Below are positions 29,123-39,901 of a stretch of DNA of 64,000 nucleotides, piece by piece. Every line of letters starts with the position of its first letter. Within the stretch, counting starts at the first letter, position 1. The position numbers and the translations under genes were made by a program. The notes below the pieces were generated by a model. It had not been told where the DNA came from and searched no databases. It saw nothing but the letters and a program-made list of their open reading frames with translations. This stretch comes from Cyclobacteriaceae bacterium (lineage in GTDB: Bacteria > Bacteroidota > Bacteroidia > Cytophagales > Cyclobacteriaceae), in assembly GCA_958296015.1 (NCBI GenBank), contig CATQIH010000001.1, positions 124,001 to 188,000 of the forward strand. The letters run 5' to 3'.

Positions 29123-31255
29123 ATGAAAAGAATCTTTATTCCTTTACTTCTTGTACTCTTTGTGGCTATCGGACTGCTGGCCCGGTTTGTAACAGCAAAT
29201 AAGTCTGTGGCATCGGGAAAAGACTGGGCAGAGTATCTGGGTGGTCCGCACAGAAACCATTACTCTACCCTAAAGCAGATCACTCCGGAAAATGTTGACC
29301 AACTCAGGGTGGCCTGGGAGTATCACACGGGAGATACCGGTCAGATTCAGTGCAATCCGATCATTGTGGATGGCGTGATGTATGGCATGACGGCCACCAT
29401 ACAACCTTTTGCTATTGATGCCGCTACCGGGAAAGAATATTGGCGAAAAAGCTATAAAGACAAGGATCAGTCGAGCACCAGCCGGGGGCTGGTCTATTGG
29501 AAGAAAGGAACTGATCAGCGCATTTTGTATACCAATCACGAATGGCTGTATGCTGTAGAAGCAAAGAAAGGAAAACCTGTTATTGCTTTTGGTGAAAACG
29601 GGCGGGCCAACCTGAAAGCCGGGCTGGGAGAGACTGCCGTGGATAAAATGGTGATTTCCAATACACCGGGTACGGTTTACGAAGACCTGATTATCATGCC
29701 CCTGCGTGTCTCGGAAGGTGCTGATGCAGCTTTAGGGCATATTCAGGCTTTTAACATCAAAACTGGTAAGCTCGCCTGGGTTTTCCATACCATACCCCAA
29801 CCCGGAGAATTTGGCTATGATACCTGGCCAAAAGAGACCTACAAAAATACGGAAGTAGGGGCCGCTAACAACTGGGCAGGGATGGCCGTTGACCGTGAAC
29901 GTGGCATTATATATGTACCGACCGGCTCCGCCGCGCACGACTTCTATGGGGCTAACCGTAAAGGCAGTAACCTGTTTGCCAACTGCCTGCTGGCATTGGA
30001 TACCAAAACCGGTAAACGCATCTGGCACTTCCAGTTTGTGCATCACGACCTGCTGGATCGGGATCCGCCCGCGCCCCCTAACTTGATAACCGTAACCCAT
30101 CAGGGAAAAAAGATCGATGCCGTTGCACAGGTCACCAAGCAGGGTTATGTTTTTGTCTTCAACAGAGAAACCGGTGAGCCGCTTTTTCCGATAGCAGAAA
30201 AGCCGGTGCCTGCCTCCGACATACCCGGAGAACAGGCATGGGCAACGCAGCCTTTTCCCACCAAGCCAGCACCCTATGCACGGCAAACTTTCACCGAAGC
30301 TGACATCAGTCCTTATGCCATCAATCAACAAGTGCTGATAGATCTGTTGAAAGAAAGCAGGTCGGAGGGACCCTTTACACCCCTGAGCAAACAGGGCACG
30401 GTGGTGTATCCCGGATTGGATGGAGGTGCTGAGTGGGGCGGTGCTGCGGCAGATCCTGAAGGCGTTCTCTACCTCAATAGCAGCGAAATGGCCTGGCATA
30501 TCAGTTTAGGCCCTGCCGCTTCTGAAGACCAATTGGCAAGCCTTTCCTCCGGCCAACAACTATATACTTTAAACTGTACGCCTTGTCATGGCCCTGAACG
30601 CAAAGGAAATCCTCACAGTGGTTTTCCATCGCTGGTAGCTATTGCCAACCGCCGCGAGCGGGGGCATGTCGGAAGTGTCATTACACACGGACAAGGCATG
30701 ATGCCTGCTTTTAGTAAGTTCTCTAAAGAGGAAGTGCAAGACCTGGTAGCATTTCTCTTTGAAGAGGAGACAGACAGTATCAAAGAGCCTGGATTAGCTA
30801 AAACGGAAGCAGTACCTAAAATTCCCTATGAAATTTCAGGATATACCAAATTTCTGGATAGCCTTGGCTACCCGGCCGTTCGTCCACCCTGGGGCACCCT
30901 GAATGCCATTGACCTCAACACAGGGGAGTACCTGTGGAAAGTTGCCTTCGGAGAATATCCTGAGCTGATAGCCAAAGGTATACCGCAGACCGGCTCGGAA
31001 AGCTATGGCGGTCCGGTCATCACTGCCAGTGGACTGTTGTTCATTGCTGGCACAAAAGATGGTAAATTCAGGGTGTATGACAAAAGCAATGGCGCACTTC
31101 TGTGGGAAACAAAGCTTCCTACACCAGCCTTTGCTACTCCCAGCACCTACGAAGTCAATGGAAAACAATATGTGGTGGTGGCCTGTGGCGGAACGAAACT
31201 GGATGCGCCGGGTGGAGATAGCTATGTTGCTTTTGCATTACCAGACGCTAAATAA
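29123..31255 (+). CDS. PQQ-dependent dehydrogenase (quinoprotein) with c-type cytochrome domain
   Basis: 'DWAEYLGGPHRNHYSTLKQITPENVDQLRVAWEYHTGD', CTPCH heme-binding motif, C-terminal PQQ propeller 'GTKDGKFRVYDKSNGALLWETKLP'. Confidence 0.93.
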   Translation: MKRIFIPLLLVLFVAIGLLARFVTANKSVASGKDWAEYLGGPHRNHYSTLKQITPENVDQLRVAWEYHTGDTGQIQCNPIIVDGVMYGMTATIQPFAIDAATGKEYWRKSYKDKDQSSTSRGLVYWKKGTDQRILYTNHEWLYAVEAKKGKPVIAFGENGRANLKAGLGETAVDKMVISNTPGTVYEDLIIMPLRVSEGADAALGHIQAFNIKTGKLAWVFHTIPQPGEFGYDTWPKETYKNTEVGAANNWAGMAVDRERGIIYVPTGSAAHDFYGANRKGSNLFANCLLALDTKTGKRIWHFQFVHHDLLDRDPPAPPNLITVTHQGKKIDAVAQVTKQGYVFVFNRETGEPLFPIAEKPVPASDIPGEQAWATQPFPTKPAPYARQTFTEADISPYAINQQVLIDLLKESRSEGPFTPLSKQGTVVYPGLDGGAEWGGAAADPEGVLYLNSSEMAWHISLGPAASEDQLASLSSGQQLYTLNCTPCHGPERKGNPHSGFPSLVAIANRRERGHVGSVITHGQGMMPAFSKFSKEEVQDLVAFLFEEETDSIKEPGLAKTEAVPKIPYEISGYTKFLDSLGYPAVRPPWGTLNAIDLNTGEYLWKVAFGEYPELIAKGIPQTGSESYGGPVITASGLLFIAGTKDGKFRVYDKSNGALLWETKLPTPAFATPSTYEVNGKQYVVVACGGTKLDAPGGDSYVAFALPDAK

Positions 31256-31314
31256 GTACATGAGAACAACACGATCCTGTATGCCTGTGCCGGGCACATC
31301 CGGCGTAATACTAC

Positions 31315-31420
31315 TATGCTAGGGCACATTTCAGATTTGTGCGTCCGCGTCCCGGCGGGGAACCGCACCACCGCAGGCTGTGTATTACAGCCCACTTTCA
31401 GGCAAATGTACCGTATTGTA
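31315..31420 (+). mobile_element. MITE-like element copy E, diverged subfamily (~106 bp)
   Basis: Left end TATGCTAGGGCACATTTCAGATTTGTG and right end GCCCACTTTCAGGCAAATGTACCGTATTGTA resemble copies A-D; degenerate 9-bp flanks TAATACTAC / CAGTACTAC (7/9). Confidence 0.75.
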
Positions 31421-31477
31421 CAGTACTACATAACCTGAGTTGCAGATCATGTGGCTACCGTGATCTGCTTGAGTCAA

Positions 31478-33900
31478 CTATTCTTCAGTTTCAACCATCC
31501 GCACAAAAGCACTTCTTTTGGGCGCAGGCATTTCGCTGCCGATGCCTTTCACGGTCTTCCAGATCACTTCGCTGAATGCATTATCCGGGATAGCATCTTC
31601 TTCTGATAAGTCGAAGTGCTCAGATTGTTCAGAAAGCTCATTTTTTTCGGTGTTCATGGCATTCAGATCTATTTGATTGGGTAATGCCTTATAAGGCGTA
31701 AGTGTGGGAGATGCCGTAAAACATTGCCACAAAGAACTGGCCGCTGCATCGTACTGGCTCATCGGGGGCAAACCCAAAATCAACTCCATAGTGCGCAATA
31801 CCGACGAGGTGGAGTACATTTCATGGATGACGCTGCCACGCTTGATGTAGGGGCTGGCTACCAGTAGTACGGAGCGGTGGGCATCCACATGGTCTGGACC
31901 ATTCTGGGCATCATCTTCCAGTATAAAAATGGCTGAGCTGGCCCAGAGGTCGCTGTTGGAGATGTGCTCTACAATTTTGCCCAATGCCAGGTCATTGTCG
32001 GCTACATAAGCTTTGGGGTAGGAACTCCTAATTTTGCGCCCGCTGTATGATCATTACCAATACGAATCACCTGAAATTGTGGGACGGCTTCCAGAGCCAA
32101 CAGAGAATCAAAGTCTGTTTTCCACTGTTTAAACCGATCTACGTCCCGGATGCTCAAGTCAAATCCGGCAAAATCCTGGTCTGTGTGTCCTTCCAGCGAG
32201 GGGAGTTGCGGTTTTCCGTCGTTGACAAATTCACCATAACTGCGGTACGATACGCCTGCCCTTTGGCAATAGTCCCAGATAAACCCCTGGGCAGGATAAG
32301 CAATTTTGCGGGAGCCTTCATAATCATAGGTGCCCCCGCGCCCACTGTAATAGCTGGGCCAGGTTTTTTCCACATAATCAGTGGCATAGGCAGCCATTGA
32401 CCAGTTGTGCCCATCGGCACTCACTTCTGCGTCCACATAAAAATTATCCAGCAGCACAAATTCCCGGGCCAGCTTGTGGTGGTTGGGGGATACTTTTTCA
32501 GGAAACAGGCAAAGAGCAGTATCGCCGTTACCTTCCGGCATGTCTCCCAGCACCTGATCGTAGGTTCTGTTCTCTTTGATGATATAGAATACATGCTTGA
32601 TGGGAGAAGTTTGTGCTATGGTTTGCGGAATCGGATTACTGGCCTCTCCTGCGGCTTTCTGCTCTTTCTCTTTGTTGTAAGGCGTGTTTTTGTATACAAT
32701 CCGGGAGTAGGCAGAAAGCGTAGCTTCATCAGGCAATGGCAGCACAGACAAAGAACCTTTGAAAAGGCGGGCAATGTATTGCGTGTCGTCGGTACGTTTT
32801 TCATAAGGATTGGGACCCCGTGGGTTGGCCTTGGAAGCGTTTCCTTTGCCATTGGTGACAAAAAGCTGATCACCCACTATGCGAACAGCAGTCGGATACC
32901 AGCCGGTGGGAATAAAACCCAGCGACTTGCTTTCTCCGGGGGTGGTAACATCAAAAACCGCCAGACAGTTGTTGTCTGCATTTGCCATAAAAAGCTGGGT
33001 TTCACCGTCGGATTCAGCCAGTGCCAGTCCGTTGGTAGTACTCCCGGCAGGTGCATCCGGATACAGGGTAGCCGAAATGTTTTCTACCACTTTTTGCTGC
33101 GCCAGATCAATCACCGAAACGGTGTTGGCATTGGCATTAGCCACAAAAAGATAGGCACTATCCTGGCTCATCACCATATCATTGGGATGGCTTTCTACCT
33201 GGATGGGTGCTAAAAATTGCTGGGTTTCCACATCAAAAACGGCTACCTCACTTCCGCCCCAAAGCGATATGTACAACAAAGCACGGCTGGCATCAAACAG
33301 GCAGGTATAAGCTTCGTGAGGCAAAGGGAATTTTTTAGTAACCTCAAGCCTATTGACATCAGCCACATACAAGGCACTGTCTTCTTTGGTGACGGCGTAC
33401 AGCGTGTTGCCGGTATCATTGATGGCAATACCTGCCACGGAAATTTTATTGGGCCAGGGGGCACCTAGCACAATAGAATCTGTCAAATGCAGTTTCCCTG
33501 AGGACAAAGCGTATTGTTTGACAGTATTCTTATTGCCTGCCGACACATACAGAAAACGATCGTTGGGGCTAAAACACAAGCCCACCCATGCCTGTGCAAT
33601 GGCGACTTCATCAATTACCTTTTCCTGCTGCACATCCACCAGTTGAATGCTCTGCATACCCTGTCCATTGTTGGTGACGGCCATATATTGCTGATCATGC
33701 GTCAGAGCCATATTGAGCGGCAGATCGCCTAGCGGAACGGTTTTTCCTGCCGGAGTCAGTGCCCAGCCATTGGGCAGCATCACCCGGGAGCTATCCAATT
33801 GGTCGTACAAAGCTTGTGAAGGGTTTTTGCTTATCTGCTTATCAGATGAACAACTTGCGCAAATCAGCAGACAGAAGCTAAATCTAAATAAATGATGCAT
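31478..33900 (-). pseudogene. YVTN beta-propeller / phosphoesterase-family protein split by a frameshift near 32015-32018
   Basis: ORFs 32002..33900 (N-part) and 31478..31984 (C-part) are collinear; frame change in a G4 (C4 on coding strand) run joins ...NDHTAGAKLGVPTPK to AYVADNDLALGKIVEH... Confidence 0.85.
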
Positions 33901-33909
33901 AGGCTGAGG

Positions 33910-34908
33910 TTAATGGTTGTAAAAATAGCCAACTACGGGCAGATGATCGCTGATGATGCGCATGGTATCGCTGGAAAAAAAGTGCTCCACCTGAATACTA
34001 TCTTTGACTGCTTCAGCATACATATTCTCATTGACCAGCATATGATCCAACCTGCGGCTGGGATGATCTGAAGGATGAGAATACACGCTGGTATCTATGG
34101 CATCAACAAACTTTTCCGAGAGTTGATCACTGGCCAGCAACAAGCCAATCTCCTCACTGCCAGGCGTGGCGTTCAAATCTCCGGCTACCATCATATTTTC
34201 TTCCGGGTTCTCACGTAATATCCGGTTAAATTGTGTAACCAGCAAATTGATCTGTCCCTTTCGCATGGCCACATTCCGCTCACCCCGGCCTGCTTTGAGG
34301 TGAACTCCAGTCAGCAGAAATGCATAATCTTCTGATGGAAACACATCCACAGACCACATCCGGGTATTGATTTGGTTTTGCGTTTCCTGGCTTCCATCTT
34401 CGGCAATATAACCGGGAAGTGGCGTGGTAGCATTGCCGTAGCCAGAGATTACACCCATCGGAAACCGGCTCATGATGACCACATTCATGTACCAACTGTG
34501 GCTGGGTACGTCGGCAAAAAAGCGATACTGCATATCAGGTAAAGAATCATTGGCTATTTTCTCCAGGTATTTAGCACTTTCAAATTCTTGCAGCACCACA
34601 ATATCTGCATCTGCTTTTCTCAACGCATCCACCAGCAGATGCAGCCGCTGCGGCATGTTTTTGGGCGGGTTGTCTTCCCGCTCATTGTTGATGTAAGGAT
34701 CATCATAAGGGTCTACAAAATGTTCCACATTCCAGGAGAGGACTTTAAACGTTGAATCTTGCGGATATTTGAAATCCGCAGGCACTACAATGGCGGAGTT
34801 CTCACCTGATCTTTCGCGCTTGCTGACATTAGCATCTGTGTAGTTTCTTTGGGTGCAGGCACACAAAAGCAGGCCCATGATCAGAAAGGTGGTGTGTTTG
34901 ATTGTCAT
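33910..34908 (-). CDS. Endonuclease/exonuclease/phosphatase family protein
   Basis: 'FKVLSWNVEHFVDPYDDPYINN', 'VVLQEFES', 'MVAGDLNATPGSEEI', 'ISDHLPVVGYF'. Confidence 0.92.
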   Translation of the reverse strand: MTIKHTTFLIMGLLLCACTQRNYTDANVSKRERSGENSAIVVPADFKYPQDSTFKVLSWNVEHFVDPYDDPYINNEREDNPPKNMPQRLHLLVDALRKADADIVVLQEFESAKYLEKIANDSLPDMQYRFFADVPSHSWYMNVVIMSRFPMGVISGYGNATTPLPGYIAEDGSQETQNQINTRMWSVDVFPSEDYAFLLTGVHLKAGRGERNVAMRKGQINLLVTQFNRILRENPEENMMVAGDLNATPGSEEIGLLLASDQLSEKFVDAIDTSVYSHPSDHPSRRLDHMLVNENMYAEAVKDSIQVEHFFSSDTMRIISDHLPVVGYFYNH

Positions 34909-35009
34909 GTGATGGATAAAATAGTAGGTAGTATTTCTTATTTTTTTTAGGGTAGGACAACTGCGCGATGTCCAGTTGTCCTACAAAAGAGCAGTGTATT
35001 GATGGAAAA

Positions 35010-36473
35010 CTACTGATTTGACCACCAGCCATTGGAAAGCAGGTTATCACCTTCATCAAGCAACTCCACAGCCTGGTGGTAGTTTGCGGTGTTCACGGAC
35101 TTGAGCAGGGGAGGATACACCATGCGCTGCATGATTTCATCGGTGAGCATGGCCGAACCCACATGAAATTCAGGAAATCCTACCCTTCGATAGTTCAGCC
35201 AGCCATCGTATCCCTGGTAATAAAAGTTGATGTATTCCTGCGTCCATACCTGCCGAAGGGCTTGCTGGGTATCAGTTGAAAGTTGCATATCTTCCTGAGT
35301 GAGGAAAGCGTCGATATCCGCTTCGGCCACGCCCCACCAGGCGCAACTGGCCCGGATACCCTCCTGGTAGTGTACAGCAGCATCGCCTGCCACATACCCT
35401 TGCAGGATGGCTTCTGCTATATAAAACGCAGCTTCTGCCTGTGAGAACAGCACTGAAGGCGCGGTGACACCATTCAGCCCAGAATACGGAGCTGCCAGCC
35501 CTTCAAAAGTTCGGATGATGTCCGGGCTTTCTCCCGTAGGAACGCCCAGATAAACAGGGTTACCCGTCTGATCTACATTCACCGGATTGTCGTCTTTGTC
35601 TACACCCAACACTGCCATATGAGGTCTTCTGGGATCCAAAATTGCCTGTAGTTTAGTGGCAAAGGTTTCTCCGAGTGCTACCGAACCAGGTGTGTTTGTG
35701 TTGATGGTAGATTCCAGTCCAAAACGCCCATCATAAATAATGGCGGCTGTTTCATCGGCAGTAGCAATCAGCTCATCGGTATTGATCAGGGCAGCAATAT
35801 CACTGATGACGGAAGGATCTACCTTCACCATTTTCATATACATCCGTAGCTTTAAGCTATTGGACAGCTTTCTCCATTTGGTATGGTCTCCCAGATAAAA
35901 AGGGTCGCCCCCACGCGTAAAGTTTCCCTGTGGTTTTGTCTCTAACAAGCTATAGGCCAACTCCAGAGAGTCCAGGTTGGCCCGATAGATGGCTTCCTGG
36001 GTATCAAAGGCTGGTCTGAAATTCAACTGATCTCCCTGAAGAGCTTCTGAGTAGGGCACCGGACCAAAAACATCGGTGAGGTAGGTGGTGAGATATGCTT
36101 CCAGCACCAGACCGGCTGCCAGGTAATCATCTAATTTTTCTTGCCTGGCTCTTTGTTTCAGGTCATCAATGTCGTAGAGGGTACCATAGATATTGTCATA
36201 AATTTCTTCAGAATCCGATCCCTTAAAATCGTAACGGTGGCGCTGGTCTATCAAGGAGGTATTGGTCCAGTATTGCCCTACATAATTACCAATATCGCCA
36301 TAGCTACGCGACCGGGTACCTGCATCATACACCACCTGGGTGAGCAACGAGGCTACGTCTATATTCGTCATCCGCGTTGGATCGGTATTGATTTCTTCAA
36401 AGTCGTGGCAGGAGGTAAGCAGGGTGAACAGTGCTACCACAAAAAGCCAGTGTTTGTTTTTATAATAAGTCAT
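35010..36473 (-). CDS. SusD-like lipoprotein (SusD/RagB group 2)
   Basis: 'LLTSCHDFEEINTDPTRMTNIDVASLLTQVVYDAG'; downstream of SusC. Confidence 0.93.
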   Translation of the reverse strand: MTYYKNKHWLFVVALFTLLTSCHDFEEINTDPTRMTNIDVASLLTQVVYDAGTRSRSYGDIGNYVGQYWTNTSLIDQRHRYDFKGSDSEEIYDNIYGTLYDIDDLKQRARQEKLDDYLAAGLVLEAYLTTYLTDVFGPVPYSEALQGDQLNFRPAFDTQEAIYRANLDSLELAYSLLETKPQGNFTRGGDPFYLGDHTKWRKLSNSLKLRMYMKMVKVDPSVISDIAALINTDELIATADETAAIIYDGRFGLESTINTNTPGSVALGETFATKLQAILDPRRPHMAVLGVDKDDNPVNVDQTGNPVYLGVPTGESPDIIRTFEGLAAPYSGLNGVTAPSVLFSQAEAAFYIAEAILQGYVAGDAAVHYQEGIRASCAWWGVAEADIDAFLTQEDMQLSTDTQQALRQVWTQEYINFYYQGYDGWLNYRRVGFPEFHVGSAMLTDEIMQRMVYPPLLKSVNTANYHQAVELLDEGDNLLSNGWWSNQ

Positions 36474-36485
36474 GCTGGTTGGTTT

Positions 36486-39400
36486 TTAAAAAGTGAGTTG
36501 AAGGTCTAGTCCGATGGTGCGGGTAGAGGGTGAACCTACCGCTTCCAGTCCTGGCGTGAGCTTACCATTGTTGACCACCGATTGCTCTGGATCGTAGGCC
36601 GGGAAATTTGTCCAGACAAACAGTTCGTTGCCATAGAGTGCCACCTGTGCGCTCTTAAATTTCCAGAAAGCAGGCAGATTATACGCAATACGCAGGTTTC
36701 TGAGTTTCAGAAAAGCTGTTTTGTATACATTTCCTTCAATCTGGTCGCGCTCATACATTGAATTATAATAGTAAGGCGCACCAGCCGAAACCGTATTGGG
36801 CACATACTCTCCGGATTCTTCGTCCAGCATCACGCCATCGCCAATGACCCCAAAGCGACCTTCTTCGTTCTGAATCCAGGTGCCGGAAGCCATGTCATAC
36901 TCCGAGCCGCTTTGGTAAGGGGCACCACTCTCCCGTCCGTATACTGTTTTTTGGGCCTTGCCGGTATAGCTCATCAGGAAGTGGGTGATAGAATAGGCAT
37001 TACCACCATGCTGGTAGTCAAACTGGAAAGAAAGGCTCAGGTTTTTGTAGTGCAGCGAATTAATCAGGCCCGCCCGCCAGTCAGGAAATACGTTGCCCAG
37101 GTAGTCTTCCTCATTGTCGCGCTGCGCCAGTCCGTCGTTGAAGATAATCTGGCCTTTGTACTTGTCATACCCTTTCCCGTAAATTCTACCCATCTGCTCG
37201 CCAGGCTGTGCCTTGACGATGACACGAGAACCCACATAGGAACCCAAAATATAGGTATCGATGATGCCCGGCACCAGTTCTTCCACCCGCCCTTTGTTGG
37301 CCGACCAGTTGGCGGAGATATCCCATCCAAAATGATCAGCGTAGATAGGCTTGGCAGTGAGCTGTAGCTCTATGCCCCGGTTGGAAACAGAACCAGCATT
37401 GAGCAAAGCATTCTGGTACCCGGAGGCCGGGTCTACGGGCATGGACAGAATCTGATCTTTGGTGACGGATTTGTAGAAAGTAGCGTCTAGGTTGAGGCGG
37501 TGTTCAAAAAAGTGTGCATTGAATCCTACCTCTACAGAGTTCGTTTTCTCCGGCTTCAGATCAGGATTAGGCCGGGTAGACGGATTGGAATACGCACCGG
37601 TGAGGGCATTGGAGGTTTGATAATACCGGTTTAACCGATAAGGATCAGTATCCGAACCTACCTGGGCAGCAGAGGCCCGGAATTTCAGATAAGAAAGTGC
37701 CGGGAAGTGGATATCGAACATTTCTGTGACATCTATAGCCAGCGCAGCCGACGGATAAAAATAGGAGTTATTGTCGGCAGGTAGCGTAGAGGTCCAGTCG
37801 TTTCTTCCGGTCACATCCAGAAAGATCATGTCTTTATAGTTTCCATTGATGATACCATAGGCTCCATAATGTTCTTCCTGTCTCCGGCTGGGTGATACCA
37901 GCGGGTCCTGCTGCGCATTGGCAATATTGAATACTCCCGGAATGATCAGCCCCTGTGCTTCGGCAGCGATGCCGTTTTCGTTGGCATACCGATGGTTGAA
38001 GCCGAGCGTTCCATTGAGATTGATATTGCCCAGCGACCAGTGTTGTGCCAGAATAATATCGGTATTGAGCAGCATGGCTTTCAGGTTCGATTCGCGGTAA
38101 TTTCCGTAAGCATTGCGTGGCTCTGACCAGGCCCTTTCCCGGGTTCTTAGTTCTGTATAAAAATCCAATCCCGTTCGGGCAGTTAATTTCAAGTCTTTGG
38201 TAAAATCATGCTCAAATTGAATTTTACCAAAAATGCGGTCTTTGTCCAGCGTGTTGATGGAATTATAGAGAATCCAGTAAGGGTTGGCACTCAGGGCAGC
38301 AATCTGGTTTTGCTGAATATCTTCCTGCCCATCGAGCCAGAGCTTATCGCGGTACCATGACAGGTTATCGTTGGCATTCAGCCAAAACACCTGGTAATGC
38401 GCGTTCTGCCGGTCATACCCTTCGGCAGGCAGGTTATCCGATGCCTGGTTGACGTAGTTGATTTTAGTAGAAAATTTTGATTTACCCGTTCTAATACCCG
38501 ATGACAGCGACAGGTTCAGGCGGTTGTACCCGGTGTTGGGCATGATGTATTTGTTATCCAAATAATCTACCGAGCCTCTGAAGTAAGCATTGTTGTTGCC
38601 TGCTTCTACAGATATGCCCGTGGTATTGGTGACGCCCGTTTCATAGAAGTCCCGCTCAATATTGTGGCTTTGCCAGGGTGTTTGTCCACCTGGTTTAAAC
38701 TCCCATATCTCTTCCTGTCGCTGAGGATCATACACAGCCGTATGCGGCGAATCGTACTGGTAAAAATCTTGTCCTATAAATTTTGGCCCCCAAGAGTGTC
38801 CGTTGCGGTTTTGAGGTCCGTCTGGGGAGTCTTTGAAAGCATAATAATCGTTCTCCGAGCGGTTGCCCGAACCAAACATGTGCTGGCGGGGTAACCAGCG
38901 ATTTACCTGCTGCAAAGAAGTGGAATGACGTAGATTGACCGTAAGGTCTTGATTGAACTTTCCGCTTTTGGTGGTAATCATCACCACACCATTGGCAGCC
39001 TGCGACCCATAAAGTGCCGCGGCAGAAGCACCTCTCAGTACGGTAACGTCCGCAATATCTTCAGGATTGAGTGCCGACAGACCGTCACCATAATCTACCG
39101 GAGCACCCAGATATGACCCTTCGCCGTCGCCGTTCTGGTCGTTGGTCACCGGCACACCGTCAATGACGATCAGGGCACGGTTGTTATCCAGGTTCAGAGA
39201 AGACTCTCCGCGCAATACAATGCGGGAAGAACCCAGGGGGCCGGTAGAACGGGTGAGCTGCATACCAGGTATTTTACCTGCCAGCGCCGTGGCCAGGTTA
39301 GGATTGCCGCCGCTGGTAATTTCCTTGTTTTCCAGTTTGGTGACCGAGTAACCCAAGTCCCTGGTTTCCCGCTCAATGCCCAGCGCGGTCACCACTACTT

Positions 39401-39848
39401 CGTTCAGGCTTTTGGTATCTTCTCTCATGCTTACCTGGACAACAGCACGGTCGTTTACGGTGATTTCTTCCGTGATGTAGCCTACAAAAGAGAAGATCAG
39501 CCGATTGGCACTGTCGGGCATATCCAGGCGAAAATTCCCTTCAATATCGCTAATCGTTCCCAGTGTAGTGCCTGCCACATTGACGTTGACACCAGGTAGC
39601 GGACTGCCGGAAGATTGATCGGTTACCGTACCCGAGACCTGCACAAACGCGGAAGATGCCTTTGGTGCTGCCTCAGCCCTGACCAGAGCCAGTGTATTTT
39701 TATCAAGAAATACGCTAATCTTCACTTCTTCCACTTTTTGGGCTATCACCTTGTTGGCCAGCAGGCCGGAGTATACCAGACAGACCAGTAGCAGGCCCGA
39801 AAGGGTGTGTCGGGTGCACATCAGTAATGTTTGCGTAATGTTTTTCAT
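36486..39848 (-). CDS. SusC/RagA-family TonB-linked outer membrane protein
   Basis: 'VSGTVTDQSSGSPLPGVNVNVAGTTLGTISDIEGNFRLDMP', 'LAGKIPGMQLTRSTGPLGSSRIVLRGESSLNLDNNRALIVIDGVPV'. Confidence 0.95.
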   Translation of the reverse strand: MKNITQTLLMCTRHTLSGLLLVCLVYSGLLANKVIAQKVEEVKISVFLDKNTLALVRAEAAPKASSAFVQVSGTVTDQSSGSPLPGVNVNVAGTTLGTISDIEGNFRLDMPDSANRLIFSFVGYITEEITVNDRAVVQVSMREDTKSLNEVVVTALGIERETRDLGYSVTKLENKEITSGGNPNLATALAGKIPGMQLTRSTGPLGSSRIVLRGESSLNLDNNRALIVIDGVPVTNDQNGDGEGSYLGAPVDYGDGLSALNPEDIADVTVLRGASAAALYGSQAANGVVMITTKSGKFNQDLTVNLRHSTSLQQVNRWLPRQHMFGSGNRSENDYYAFKDSPDGPQNRNGHSWGPKFIGQDFYQYDSPHTAVYDPQRQEEIWEFKPGGQTPWQSHNIERDFYETGVTNTTGISVEAGNNNAYFRGSVDYLDNKYIMPNTGYNRLNLSLSSGIRTGKSKFSTKINYVNQASDNLPAEGYDRQNAHYQVFWLNANDNLSWYRDKLWLDGQEDIQQNQIAALSANPYWILYNSINTLDKDRIFGKIQFEHDFTKDLKLTARTGLDFYTELRTRERAWSEPRNAYGNYRESNLKAMLLNTDIILAQHWSLGNINLNGTLGFNHRYANENGIAAEAQGLIIPGVFNIANAQQDPLVSPSRRQEEHYGAYGIINGNYKDMIFLDVTGRNDWTSTLPADNNSYFYPSAALAIDVTEMFDIHFPALSYLKFRASAAQVGSDTDPYRLNRYYQTSNALTGAYSNPSTRPNPDLKPEKTNSVEVGFNAHFFEHRLNLDATFYKSVTKDQILSMPVDPASGYQNALLNAGSVSNRGIELQLTAKPIYADHFGWDISANWSANKGRVEELVPGIIDTYILGSYVGSRVIVKAQPGEQMGRIYGKGYDKYKGQIIFNDGLAQRDNEEDYLGNVFPDWRAGLINSLHYKNLSLSFQFDYQHGGNAYSITHFLMSYTGKAQKTVYGRESGAPYQSGSEYDMASGTWIQNEEGRFGVIGDGVMLDEESGEYVPNTVSAGAPYYYNSMYERDQIEGNVYKTAFLKLRNLRIAYNLPAFWKFKSAQVALYGNELFVWTNFPAYDPEQSVVNNGKLTPGLEAVGSPSTRTIGLDLQLTF

Positions 39849-39901
39849 TATATTGTCGTGGTTTTTATGGTTGCGAATCTGTTAAAGGCATTTTATTATT
39901 T

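Noticed and set aside
29732-30499. 255-aa minus-strand ORF
   Set aside because: Antisense to the PQQ dehydrogenase; no family features.
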